DNA of 64,000 bases from JAPOXR01 sp963664715 (GCA_963664715.2 CAXXUY010000015.1:124001-188000); one strand, 5' to 3'. Positions 54,381 through 63,041 are shown, counted from the first letter of the stretch. Notes: a model not told the origin generated them from the sequence alone. Translations and numbers: made by a program.

Positions 54381-56545
54381 TAGCTGAACTGGTCGTCCGC
54401 GGCCCGGCGAGTGTCATTCGCGCGGGCCACCCTTTCCTGCTTCGGATCACCTGCGGATCACTTTCGCCCGAAAGGAGCGCAAGGCAATGCGACAGCGGCC
54501 GGACTTTCCCGCTGCCGGAAAGCGGCTGCCGGGAAAGGAAACGGCAGGTGCCGGCGTCCCGCATTGTACCGGAAACTTGGCAATCCGTGCACGAAGATAT
54601 CCGGGAAGGAACGTGCCGATCAGATCGGATTAATTCAGGAACCTACAGAGGGGTTCTTCTCCAAGCTCTCGAGGCAGCGGCTCAAGCATGCGATCTTCAA
54701 TTCGCTTGACGAGTGCATTGCGGCGATCGAGGGCTACATCGAGCATCACAACGCCACTGACGCCCGCCCTTTCCGCTGGAGCAAGAAGCCCGAGGATCTC
54801 GTCGAGGCATGGAAAAAGGGACACCAGAAGCTGCAGGAATTGGCATCGTGAGAAAGAATCAAACCACTAGTCGGAACTTCAAGGAGTACAAACAGGAATC
54901 AAACGGCTGCAAGCCGTTGAAACTGCGCGCGTTCTGCTGGGGAATTCGGTGACACTGTTGGAATTTGTTTACATGTATCTGGACAGTCAGGTGGAATATT
55001 CATGTCATGATAACAACATGTTGTTGACAGCAGCCCTGCATGCCATGTCTGCTGAAATGTCACTCCGCATCGATATTGTACCCAACCGGTCCGCCAAACC
55101 GCAAATCCTCCTCAGAAAGTCATGGCGGGTAGGAAAACGCGTCCGCCACAAGACCGTCGGAAACCTCACAGGACTGCCGCCCGAGATGGTCGAGTCCTTC
55201 CGGGCCATCCTCAGGGGCGGCATCGCCCTTGGCAGCATCGATGACGCGCTCGGCTAGAAAAGGGTGCTGCCGCATGGCCATGTCGCCGCCGCTCTGGCGA
55301 CCGCAGGAAGACTCGGCCTGCCCGGCATCCTTGACCGCAGGAGGCACCGTCTTGCCGATCTTGCACTCGCCACCATCATCGCCCGCATCATCGAGCCCTG
55401 TTCGAAGCTTGCCACGGCACGCCGGCTGGACAGCGCCACCGCCTCCAGCAGCCTCGGCATGGTGCTCGGCCTTGGCCGGGTCAACGGCAACGAGATGCTG
55501 GAGATGCTCGACTGGCTGCGCTCGCGCCAGGGCTGGATCGAGCGCAGCCTTGCCAACCGGCATCTTGACGGGCGCACCCTGGTGCTGTGCGATGTCACCT
55601 CCACCAGCCTCGAGGGTAATTGCTGCCCGCTGGCGGCCTTTGGCCACAGCCAGGAGCGGCGCCGGGACAGGAAACAGATCGTGTTCGGGCTGTCATGCGC
55701 CGATGACGACTGCCCGGTTGCGGTGGAGGTGTTTGCCGACAACACCGCCGATCCCTCGACGGTGGCCAGCCAGGTCTAGCGCATCCGCCGCCGTTTCGGG
55801 ATCGACCGCATGGCGGTTGTGGGAGACCGCGGCCTTCTGACCACGGCCCGGATCCGGCATGACGTTGTGCCTTCCGGTCTTGACTGGATCTCTGCGCTGC
55901 GGACATCCGACATCCGCAAGCTGCTGAGCGGCAGCGGGCAGGATGCGCCGTCGCTTGATCCCGCCTCCCTTGTTCCCGATGCGGTTGCCGAGATCACCGG
56001 CGGGGAGTTTCCGGGCGGGCGTCTGCTGGTCTGTCTCAATCCCCGACTGCAGGAGGAGCGCCGGCGCGAGCGGGAAGCGTTGCTGGCAGCGACCGAGGCA
56101 GCTCTTGCCGGGATTGCCGCCGGTGCCGGCCGGAAAGCGGCGAGCCGTGACCGGGTCAACTGGAGGATCGGCCGGCCGGCCGGCCGCTGGAAGATTCTCA
56201 AGCACTTCAGCATCGAGTTCGGCGGGAACCGGATGAGCTTTGCCCGCAACCAGGGCTCCATCGATGCCGAGGCAGAACTCGACGGCATCTACATCATCCG
56301 CACCAGCCTCGATGAAGGCGCCATCGATGCCGAGGGTGCGGTTGCGGCCTACAAGTCGCTCTCGCTGGTGGAGCGGGCCCTCCGCGTGATCAAGTCCTCC
56401 GGCCTCGAGGTGCGCCCGGTCTATGTCTACACTGCCGTGCGGGTGCGGGCGCACGTGTTTTTTTGCATGTGTCAATACCGTTTTAAATTTCCCCAGATGT
56501 GCCGATTGAAAATTCCCCACCCTTGGCGTCTGGCGACGAGCCAGT

Positions 56546-57352
56546 TCATGCGTCGATTTGGTTCTCCTTTCCTGGACGTCCCCGCTTCCTTTTCGGCGGC
56601 GGTGGCGGCGTGATCGATGCGGTTGCCCGGACATGTTCGGGTATGAGATCGGCATGGTTGCGCAGCCTGTAGCTGGAGCCTTCAATCTGGATCACGCAGG
56701 CATGGTGGAGCAGCCGGTCGAGCAGCGCCGTTGCCACGACGGGATCACCGAAGATGTCGCCCCATTCGGCGAACCCCCGGTTTGAGGTCAGGATCATCGA
56801 GCCCTTTTCATACCGTGCATTGACCAGCTGGAAGAACAGGTTGCCGCCACCGCCGGTGATCGGCAGGTAGCCGATCTCATCGACGATGAGCAGCGATGCC
56901 CGGGCATGAAAGCGGATCTTCTCGGCCAGTCGTCCTTCCCTCTCGGCCTTCAGCAGCGCATCGATCAGCTCGGCCAGGGTTGCCCTGTAGACGGTCTTTC
57001 CGGCCTTGACTGCGATCACGCCGAGGGCCCCGGCGATGTGCAGAGCCTCTGCCCTGTCGATGAACTCGAGCTGGGCCAGCGCCATCACCCGGCTGCGGTC
57101 GAGCGAGGGCTGGAAGGAGAAGTCGAAGCTCTCCAGCGTCTTGACCGGGGTCAGCCGGGCCGTGTGCAGCGCCATGGCGATCCTGCGGCCCTCGCGCGAG
57201 GCGTATTCCTCCAGCAGCAACTCATCGATGGCTTCGAGCGCGGTGACCTCGCCGCGTTCGACCCGCTGCAGAACCTGGTCGAGGATTTCCAGTGCCCGCG
57301 GCATGCGCAGGCCGACCAGGCTGCCCCGGATGCGCTCGCTCACCGAGGTCAT
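56546..57352 (-). CDS. istB: IS21 helper ATPase IstB, lacking its Walker A motif
   Basis: 268 aa with an open frame. The IstB pattern is clear: ALEILDQVLQRVERGEVTAL near the start, LLIVDEIGYLP as Walker B, and TSNRGFAEWGDIFGDPVVAT later. However, the segment that should contain the GPPGxGKTH P-loop is missing: IDRAEALHIAGALGVIAVKAG runs straight through, apparently an in-frame loss of about ten residues. Without it ATP binding should fail. The C-terminal tail PPPPKRKRGRPGKENQIDA is intact. The start overlaps the istA stop by four bases. Confidence 0.88.
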   Translation of the reverse strand: MTSVSERIRGSLVGLRMPRALEILDQVLQRVERGEVTALEAIDELLLEEYASREGRRIAMALHTARLTPVKTLESFDFSFQPSLDRSRVMALAQLEFIDRAEALHIAGALGVIAVKAGKTVYRATLAELIDALLKAEREGRLAEKIRFHARASLLIVDEIGYLPITGGGGNLFFQLVNARYEKGSMILTSNRGFAEWGDIFGDPVVATALLDRLLHHACVIQIEGSSYRLRNHADLIPEHVRATASITPPPPPKRKRGRPGKENQIDA

Positions 57353-58607
57353 CGGACCGCCTCCCCGCTGGCCATGCGCCGGGCCACGGCGTCATGGAAG
57401 TCCAGCGATCTCGGCGTGACCACGATATCCATCGGCGCCGTCTGTCCCGACGATATCCGCCCGGCTCGCCGTGCCGGCGGCGGCGGTTTCCGATGGCTGG
57501 GATCGACCCTCCTCTGGTTCCTGCCCTCGAGCAGCGGGTGGCGGGCAACCAGCACACCGTCCTCGAAGATATGCAGTTCCCGGGGAAACTGCTGGAATTC
57601 GACATGGCGCTTGCGGGTCGTGTCGGGCACGGAATAGAGATTGCCGTTCACCGAGATCATGCCCTCATGGGTGACCCGCCTGTCATCCATCAACACCGCA
57701 TTGTAGGGGATGTCCGGCAAGGCGATGAGGTGTGGCTGCTCCTCGGCAAAGGCCTCGCTGACCACCCGGTTGGTGGTGCCGTGCAGCCGGGAATTGGCAA
57801 TCTGTGAACACCACTGTTCAAACTGGGCATTGAGATCGTCCAGGTTGCGGAACACCCGGTCCAGGAAGACGTCCTGGCGGATGTAGCGAAACGGCCTTTC
57901 GACCTTGCCCTTCGTCCGGGGTCGGTATGGGCGGCAGGCCCGGGGAGCGGAGCCATGGTGGTCCAGGAGCGCCACCAGCGGCTTGCTGCAGGTGAGGGTG
58001 CCGTCTTCCGCCTCCGACTGCACTGCGGTCTTCATCCGGTCGTAGAGCACTTCCTGCGGGGCGCCGCCTGCGGCCTCGAAGGCCATGATGTGGCAGCGCA
58101 GCACCGTCTCCTGCTTCTGGTTCGAACAGAACCGCCCCCACAGCCAGCGGCTGTTGCCGAGCACATAGCAAAACAGCGATACCCTGCGGCGGATCCCGGG
58201 CTCGTCGGTGAAGCAGACCGTAAACTCGGCAAGGTCGAGCAGGGCCTGCTGGCCCGGCGGGGTTTTGAGCGGACCTCGAAGCGTTTCGGACGATCATTGC
58301 GCAACTGGCGCAGGAAGTCGGTCACCGCGGTATGTCCGCCGCTGTAGCCGAGCATCCTTGTATCGCGCAGCAGCCGCCGTGCCGACAGGCCAGGACATTT
58401 GTCGATCCTCCGGCAAAGATACGCCTCGAAAGGTTCAATCAGCCGCGCACGCGGCGCACGCGGACTGTAACTCGGGGCCTCGAGGCCCCGTTCCAGGTAT
58501 TTTCGGACCGTTTTGCGGTCCAGGCCTGTCTTGCGCGCAATTGCGCTGATCGAAAGGCCCTGTCTCTTCAAGTCGTGAATCACAACGACAATCCTCAATG
58601 CAATCAC
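57349..58607 (-). pseudogene. istA: IS21 transposase IstA, frameshifted
   Basis: The N-terminal frame from 58607 gives an HTH (LSISAIARKTGLDRKTVRKY) and continues to RPKRFEVR. At about 58268 the reading shifts, and the conserved continuation (KTPPGQQALLDLAEFTV, EVLYDRMKTAV, RPYRPRTKGKVERPFRYIRQ with the catalytic Glu) lies in the next frame to the stop at 57349. One base lost or gained explains it. The rest of the DDE domain looks well preserved, so the frameshift may be fairly recent. Confidence 0.88.
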
Positions 58608-59325
58608 CTGCTCAATGCCTCCATCGGCTTGTTGTTCAGGTGGGTATTGTTGCCGATTTTTGATCCGGTGGGCATGCCCACCGGATCAATCCATCAGCCT
58701 GGAAACCGGGGACTTTTACTTCGGCGCTTTTGGGGAGTATTCACCCGGCACTGACAGCATGCTTGCCTGTTACGTGGAATGGCACATGCGCCGCAGCCTG
58801 GCGCCGCTCCTGTTCGAGGATCACGACCGGCAGGCTGCAAGGGCCCGGCGCCGATCACCGGTCGAGAAGGCCCGTGTTTCGGATGCGGCCCTGGCCAAGG
58901 CCGGCAGCAAGATGACGGCTGACGGTCTGGAGGTGCGCTGCTTCCTGAGCCTTATTGCCGACCTGTCGACGCTGTGCGTGGGCGAATACAGTCTACCGGG
59001 TTCTTCCACCTCGGTGTGGAGCACCTGCCAGTCGACGCCCCTCCAGGAGCGGGCGTTTGAGCTTCTTGATGCCGATCCGGGAAGTGGTGTTTACAGTACA
59101 ATGACAGCTTGAAAGGCCAATACACCCGTAATTGATGCATCAAATCAAAGGGTTATGTTCCTTATAAACCGATGAAGTTCCGACTAGCCGACCCGAATAC
59201 CGTTTCGAATTTCGAGGGCGCTATGTCGAGACTAATGTCTAGCGGCAAATGGTCGTGATCGGATGGCGGCAAAGGGCGGATGCGCTGAAGCAACGGTGTA
59301 GTCGGCATTGTCCGCGTCGCCTCGT

Positions 59326-60336
59326 CTATGTATTCAAGGATGTGCATTCCGCCTTAAGGCCGGCGACCAAGCGTTCGATCAGATCGAGTGTATCTTGGAC
59401 CATCGGTGGTCGAACAACGATCCTCTGGCCAAGACGGTAGCGGGTATCGCCGCTCTTGCTGAGGTAGTCCTGGTCAACGATGCCTTGTGTGTGAGCAAGG
59501 AGATGGCGTTGCTGGAAGGATTGGGTTAGTCGGTTCAATTCGTCTTCCGAGAGATGGTCTCTGTAGCTCTTGCCGGTTTGTTCCTGCCAGAGCTGGCTGC
59601 CTTCGGCAAGATTTTGGAAGGCGTTTCGACGTGCTATAGGAGAGGAAGGAAGGGTCGCGAAGAGCGCTTCTGCGCAACGTTGGAAGGCCGTGACGGCGTT
59701 TTGGTGGCCGCTCTCGATGATCAGGCGGCTGGTACTTTCAACTGCGTCTGGATCCGGTATGGCGGCTCGAACTTCGCTCAGCGCCCATAGAGACTGCCTG
59801 ATGCCAGCGATGGTCTGGGCAAAGACTTGGTCAGCCGCGTTGTGACCACAGGAAGGGCAGAAGTAGGCGGCACCGATCACCGCGTATCGACACTCGCAGG
59901 CAGAACAGACGATTTTCAGTCGCATGGGTTCGGCCGCCGTCGGCGGCAGGGCGATCTGTTGAGGCCGGCTGTCAACTTTCATGGTCACGGAGATGAAGTT
60001 GTTGCGCGGTTGTCGCCGGTTCCAGCGTTCGGCGTCACGCCTGAGAGCGCTGCCCACGGTGGATCGCAAATGTTCGATTGCCGCTTGCTTTAGGTGCTCT
60101 ATTTGCTCTTCAGTATTCCATTCCGTGGAATCCGCCGCATGACCGCAGAACGGACAGAAGACTTCTTCGTCGCGGACTTTGGCCTTCCAGTCCTCCAAGA
60201 GAACCTTGAATTGAAATTCGCATTCCTCCGACGGGCATTCGCGGTCGAAGTAGCCCTCCTCATCATAGGAAATCGATACCGGGATGCTGGTAGTCCTGTC
60301 GAGCTTCCTCAATATGCGAATCGTTTCCTCAAACAT
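59326..60336 (-). CDS. Double zinc-ribbon protein with C-terminal HEPN-like domain
   Basis: 336 aa. Two Cys4 zinc ribbons are visible: Cys34/39 with Cys61/64 (ECPSEEC...FCPFCG), and Cys144/147 with Cys160/163 (CSACECR...YFCPSCG). The C-terminal 140 residues are helical and contain RHLLAH at 277-282, an exact R-x4-H motif of HEPN ribonucleases, followed by TQGIVDQDYL. HEPN proteins are frequent in abortive-infection and toxin systems. No toxin-antitoxin partner gene is adjacent. An IS1380 terminus lies 20 bp upstream of the start, so the original promoter has been displaced. The family is not named with confidence. Confidence 0.75.
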   Translation of the reverse strand: MFEETIRILRKLDRTTSIPVSISYDEEGYFDRECPSEECEFQFKVLLEDWKAKVRDEEVFCPFCGHAADSTEWNTEEQIEHLKQAAIEHLRSTVGSALRRDAERWNRRQPRNNFISVTMKVDSRPQQIALPPTAAEPMRLKIVCSACECRYAVIGAAYFCPSCGHNAADQVFAQTIAGIRQSLWALSEVRAAIPDPDAVESTSRLIIESGHQNAVTAFQRCAEALFATLPSSPIARRNAFQNLAEGSQLWQEQTGKSYRDHLSEDELNRLTQSFQQRHLLAHTQGIVDQDYLSKSGDTRYRLGQRIVVRPPMVQDTLDLIERLVAGLKAECTSLNT

Positions 60337-60355
60337 GGCGTTGCCTTCTCTCTAG

Positions 60356-60507
60356 CCCGGATATCTCATGACAGGGGTTGTACGAGGCCGTTTCTCATGC
60401 TGTTATCTCTTTAGAAACAAACGGATGACAGCAGAAAGAGCAACGACCTCATGGGAACACAGAGTAGCAAGGAGCAGGTCGCCCTTCAACCCCACGGACG
60501 GCGCAGG
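60356..60507 (+). mobile_element. IS1380-family left-end remnant
   Basis: 152 bp closely matching 43253-43404: the terminus CCCGGATATCTCATGACAGG, the leader and the first 19 codons or so of the transposase (GTQSSKEQVALQPHGRRR). It is cut off at 60507 by the left terminus of the ISKra4 element. Confidence 0.85.
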
Positions 60508-62130
60508 GGTGTAAATCTCGCATTGCGACAGCACGTGGCTTGTTCTGGGCAAAATCGGGTGGTTTGCCGGGGTGATTCAGTATGATTCGGCGTTGATCGG
60601 GCCGGAATGTGCCCGTGCCGTGCCGGTGATGCCGGTTTCGGGCACGAATGCGGGTTTTCGGGGAGGGTCGGGAATGCCACCGATCACAGGATATGGTAGA
60701 TCCTGGTTAGCTATCAATCAATCAATGGAGCATTCCCGATGTCCGTAGAGTCGCACACAGCCGATATCCTTGCCAAGGAGTTTTTGCATCTGCCCGAACC
60801 CGTTCGCAGGGCGGCGATGGAGTTTGCAAGGCTGGCGGAGGAGATTTGCCGGTCGGACCGCCAGGGCATGGATATTGCCGAGATCGAGCAGCATGTTGTC
60901 AGCGCCGTCGCCACAACCGGGCTGATGCTGCTGAAGGGGCTGATCGAGGAGCGGGATGACGGCGCCGGATCGATCCGGCACGCCGGCAAGACATGGCACA
61001 GGGTGGCGCCTTCGAGGGGCACGGTGACCTGCCTTCTCGGCAAGCTCGAGTATGAGCGTCCCTTGTATCGCTGCCGCAGCGAGCGCCGGTCGCTGTGTCC
61101 GGTTGATGACAGCCTCGGGCTGCTTCCGGGCTCGATGACCCGTCCGGCCGGCAAGCTTGCGGCCTGCATGGTCTCGCAATGCACGCCTCGCCAGTCTGGC
61201 CTGATCTTTGATCGCTCGGGCGGCATGGCGCCATCGGTGAGCAGCATGCAGCGGTTGATGGGCGATCTTCACTGGGCCTGGCAGGGCATCGAGGAGGATG
61301 CGCTTGACGACATCCGTTCCGGGCAGGAGATCCCGGCCGGGGCGGTGAGCGTATCGGTGTCGCTGGATGGTGCGATGGTTCTTCTGCGTCCCGGCGAGGG
61401 ACCGGGCGGGGATGGCGGGAGGGTGCCCGCCTGTCGACCATCAGTTCGGGCCGGATGCCACAGGGCGGCAAGACCGACCTCAAGCGCTGGCTGGCGCAGG
61501 AATGCAGCCATGTGTTGAAGAGGCGGCCCGACCTGACACTGCTGGCGATCGCTGATGGCGCTGCAGACAACCGGACATTCTTGTCTGGCCTGATGCCGGA
61601 TGCTGAAGCCGTGGATGTCTTCCATGCTACCAGTCATTTGGCTGGCGCATCGGAGCATGCCGCCTCGACCGCGGAGTGGTTCCGGCGCTGGCGGCGGGTG
61701 CTCGGGGACGAGCCGGACGGGGTCATCCGGGTGATCCGTGCCATCCGCGGGTTGCGGGAGCGGGCCGGCAACGAGACGGCGCGGCAGGAACTCACCTGCA
61801 TGTTGAATTATTTCCGCAAGCACCGGCACCGGATGCGCTATCATGAATTGCGCCGGCAGGGGCTCATCATTGGCTCGGGTATCGTCGGGGCCGCGAACAA
61901 GACGCACATCTCCGAGCGTCTCAAGAGGTCCGGGATGCGCTGGGGGATCGCCGGTGGCCAGGCGGTGCTGACCTTCCGCTCGCTGGTGAAATCCGGCCGG
62001 TTCGATTGTGCATGGGAGCGGATCAAGCAGGCACGCGGACGCATTGGAGCGGCAAACGACAATCGAAACCACATCCGTCAGCCCCTGGCCGCGTGAGAGC
62101 ATGGCGATGTCGTAATATGAGATTCACACC
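60508..62130 (+). mobile_element. ISKra4-family element
   Basis: The left end GGTGTAAATCTCGCATTGCG at 60508 and the right end ATGAGATTCACACC finishing at 62130 are inverted repeats; the element spans 1,623 bp. It joins an IS1380 remnant on the left to an oxygenase-gene remnant on the right, so the two flanks were not originally contiguous or have been deleted. No clear target duplication was found. A partial relative lies at 12610-13065. Confidence 0.85.
60739..62096 (+). pseudogene. ISKra4-family transposase, internal deletion and frameshift
   Basis: Frame 1 runs from 60739 (MSVESHTADILAKEFLHLPE) through RGTVTCLLGKLEYERPLYRC and SVSVSLDGAMVLL to about 61415. The continuation RLSTISSGRMPQGGKTDLKR, DVFHATSHL and SGIVGAANKTHISERLKRSG is in another frame and ends at 62096. 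The fragment at 12610-13065 retains GPERNWLEAAC at the junction, whereas here those codons are missing. So a short deletion caused the frameshift. Without it the product would be a normal ISKra4 transposase of about 450 aa. Confidence 0.87.
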
Positions 62131-62289
62131 CCAGGCAATTCCAGTTCCCGCCGTTATGCCCAGAGCGGCCTCTCGGTTGAACCGCTGTCCGGCAGGATGG
62201 TGTTATTTCCGTCGTGGATCCAGCACTACGTGGAGCCAAGCCTGCCTGGTTGCGATCGAGTGGTGCTGGCGTTCAACGTCATCCAGTAA
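62131..62289 (+). pseudogene. C-terminal remnant of a 2-oxoglutarate/Fe(II) oxygenase (TIGR02466-like)
   Basis: The plus frame reads RRYAQSGLSVEPLSGRMVLF, then PSWIQHYVEPSLPGCDRVVL and AFNVIQ-stop (TAA 62287-62289). GxxVLFPSWxxHxVxP and RxxxAFN match the C-terminal end of TIGR02466-type putative 2OG-Fe(II) oxygenases, including a metal His and the 2-oxoglutarate Arg. The N-terminal part is absent, cut off by ISKra4 at 62130. Confidence 0.65.
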
Positions 62290-62338
62290 TTCAATGGAGA
62301 CGAATTCGGCCTTTAAGCGGCTTCAGACAGCGTGAAAA

Positions 62339-62389
62339 TTGACTCCAATGTTCCGGCCTCTGACAGCATCCATTTCGACGCGCTACAAC
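62339..62389. repeat. Half copy (R4) of the dispersed palindromic repeat
   Basis: TTGACTCCAATG is followed about 40 bp later by CGACGCGCTACA. These correspond to the inner and outer right arms of R1-R3; the left half is absent or too diverged. Confidence 0.4.
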
Positions 62390-62438
62390 AGCACTAAGCA
62401 AATGATGGGGATTATATACCAAAGTCACATTGGCCCGA

Positions 62439-62600
62439 TTAAGGGCTGGTGATTTCTTTCACTCTGACAGGCCGCATCAGCGCATCCCGGATGTGCTCGG
62501 GTGATGCGTCCACAGAGATGTCTTCTTCGAGTTCGGTTTTTGACGGCTGGTAGTTGTATGGCCGGACGGTGACGACCGGCTTTTCTTCTGGCTGTTTCAT
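62439..62600 (-). CDS. Small conserved-looking hypothetical protein (53 aa)
   Basis: It starts at the ATG at 62600 with AAAGGAACGTC upstream: MKQPEEKPVVTVRPYNYQPS, then KTELEEDISVDASPEHIRDA and ALMRPVRV. The PSK-ELEEDISVDASPE-I--ALMRPVRV pattern resembles a widespread small alphaproteobacterial protein of unknown function. Acidic centre, no membrane segment. It is divergent from the 59-aa gene, with an inverted repeat between them. Confidence 0.7.
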   Translation of the reverse strand: MKQPEEKPVVTVRPYNYQPSKTELEEDISVDASPEHIRDALMRPVRVKEITSP

Positions 62601-62641
62601 GACGTTCCTTTCAGTGCCATAAATCGAAGCATTATCAATGT

Positions 62642-62671
62642 GAAGCCAGCCCGCGGCAACGGGCTGGCTTC
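62642..62671. promoter_or_regulatory. Perfect 12-bp hairpin between divergent small genes
   Basis: GAAGCCAGCCCG (62642-62653) pairs perfectly with CGGGCTGGCTTC (62660-62671) around the loop CGGCAA. No T-tract follows on the plus strand, so a terminator is less likely than a regulator site or an attenuator-like structure in the leader of the 59-aa gene. Confidence 0.6.
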
Positions 62672-62696
62672 TCAATCACAAGAAGGAGTAGTTCTT

Positions 62697-62876
62697 ATGA
62701 GTGACAAACCACATTTGCGGGAAGGAATATACCTAGAATACGACCCGAATGATCACGTTTTAGATATAACCCTGGTTTATCCTGATGGAAAGACGACAAC
62801 CATTCAGCAGAGCCGGGACGAAGCAATGAGGCTTTACGAGTCTCTTGGTGAGATGCTTGCTCCGTATCTGAATTAG
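62697..62876 (+). CDS. Small hypothetical protein (59 aa)
   Basis: From the ATG at 62697 with AGAAGGAG upstream: MSDKPHLREGIYLEYDPNDH, then VLDITLVYPDGKTTTIQQSR and a helical end LYESLGEMLAPYLN. It is predicted to fold as a small beta-hairpin plus helix, with no transmembrane segment. No family is recognised. The strong ribosome site and clean frame support a real gene. The A/T-richer codon use differs from the surrounding GC-rich IS genes, and the gene may belong to the recipient chromosome or to an older island. Confidence 0.65.
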   Translation: MSDKPHLREGIYLEYDPNDHVLDITLVYPDGKTTTIQQSRDEAMRLYESLGEMLAPYLN

Positions 62877-63041
62877 ACATGCTGGATTATCCTTGCTAGT
62901 GCCCGCCAGAAAACCCATTAAGTTGTTGACTTAATTGGATATTACGCGGTAATGTCCGGTCGAAGAATCGGGAGAACAGGCCGGTTTCGGGCCATTTTCC
63001 ACCCATTCAGCCCGATTTCGACCAATCTTCACGAGGCAGGC

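Larger units (their letters stand above)
50470..54647 (-). mobile_element. Tn4178 copy B: second, inverted copy with 5-bp target duplication GAGGG
   Basis: It runs 4,178 bp, exactly the length of copy A, with the same termini in reverse (TGTTGTATTTCTGATTGATC at 50470; ...TAATTCAGGAACCTACA ending at 54647). GAGGG occurs at 50465-50469 and 54648-54652. Removing the element and one GAGGG restores the IS630 reading frame through AVEGFF. All four encoded proteins are the same as in copy A. The perfect duplication and lack of divergence indicate recent transposition. Confidence 0.93.
49784..54851 (+). pseudogene. IS630-family transposase, 5'-truncated and split by Tn4178 copy B
   Basis: The readable protein runs from about 49784 to 50469 and resumes after the target duplication to the stop at 54851. 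Landmarks are SHWTLRALAKRQGIAVSTVF, VISVDEKTRIQALGRTQ (first Asp), HVILDNVSSHKS (second Asp) and SASWMNAVEGFFSKLSRQRL (Glu). The DDE triad is therefore complete once the insertion is removed. The N-terminal HTH of about 70-100 residues is missing, and an in-frame stop lies at 49778. The transposon entered directly after the codons of the catalytic Glu. Confidence 0.9.
56470..58756 (-). mobile_element. IS21-family element with 5-bp target duplication GCATG
   Basis: The 2,287-bp element has termini TGTCAATACCG at 56470 and CGGCACTGACA ending at 58756, both TG...CA class. GCATG flanks it at 56465-56469 and 58757-58761. The insertion split the IS1634 transposase at its FFCM-LACYVEW codons. Genes on the minus strand are istA (frameshifted) then istB (P-loop deleted), so it cannot move by itself. 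An older, diverged end of the same family lies at 25939-26098. Confidence 0.92.
55057..59112 (+). pseudogene. IS1634-family transposase with two in-frame amber codons, split by IS21
   Basis: It starts at the ATG at 55057 (MSLRIDIVPNRSAKPQ). The frame stays constant through TAG at 55255-55257 (DDALG-stop-KRVLPHGHVAA) and TAG at 55777-55779 (STVASQV-stop-RIRRRFGIDRM), then to RVRAHVFFCM, where IS21 lies. It resumes LACYVEWHMRRSLAPLLFED and ends at 59112. Apart from the two ambers and the IS21, the protein is full-length: GRTLVLCDVTSTSLEG, VVGDRGLLT and DGIYIIRTSLDEG are all present. Both stops are TAG, and no frameshift has accumulated. Confidence 0.9.
54871..59183 (+). mobile_element. IS1634-family element (copy B), interrupted by IS21
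   Basis: The termini TCGGAACTTCA at 54871 and TGAAGTTCCGA ending at 59183 are inverted repeats flanked by CTAG on both sides (54867-54870 and 59184-59187), probably a 4-bp target duplication. Removing the IS21 insertion leaves about 2.0 kb, a normal IS1634 size. The transposase gene is on the plus strand. Confidence 0.85.

Noticed and set aside
54871..59183. Composite-transposon interpretation of the IS630/Tn4178/IS1634/IS21 pile
   Set aside because: Target duplications show nested independent insertions (Tn4178 in IS630; IS21 in IS1634), not a unit moved together.
61390..61460. Programmed frameshift in the ISKra4 transposase
   Set aside because: The partial copy at 12610-13065 still carries the missing codons in one frame, so a deletion explains the break better.
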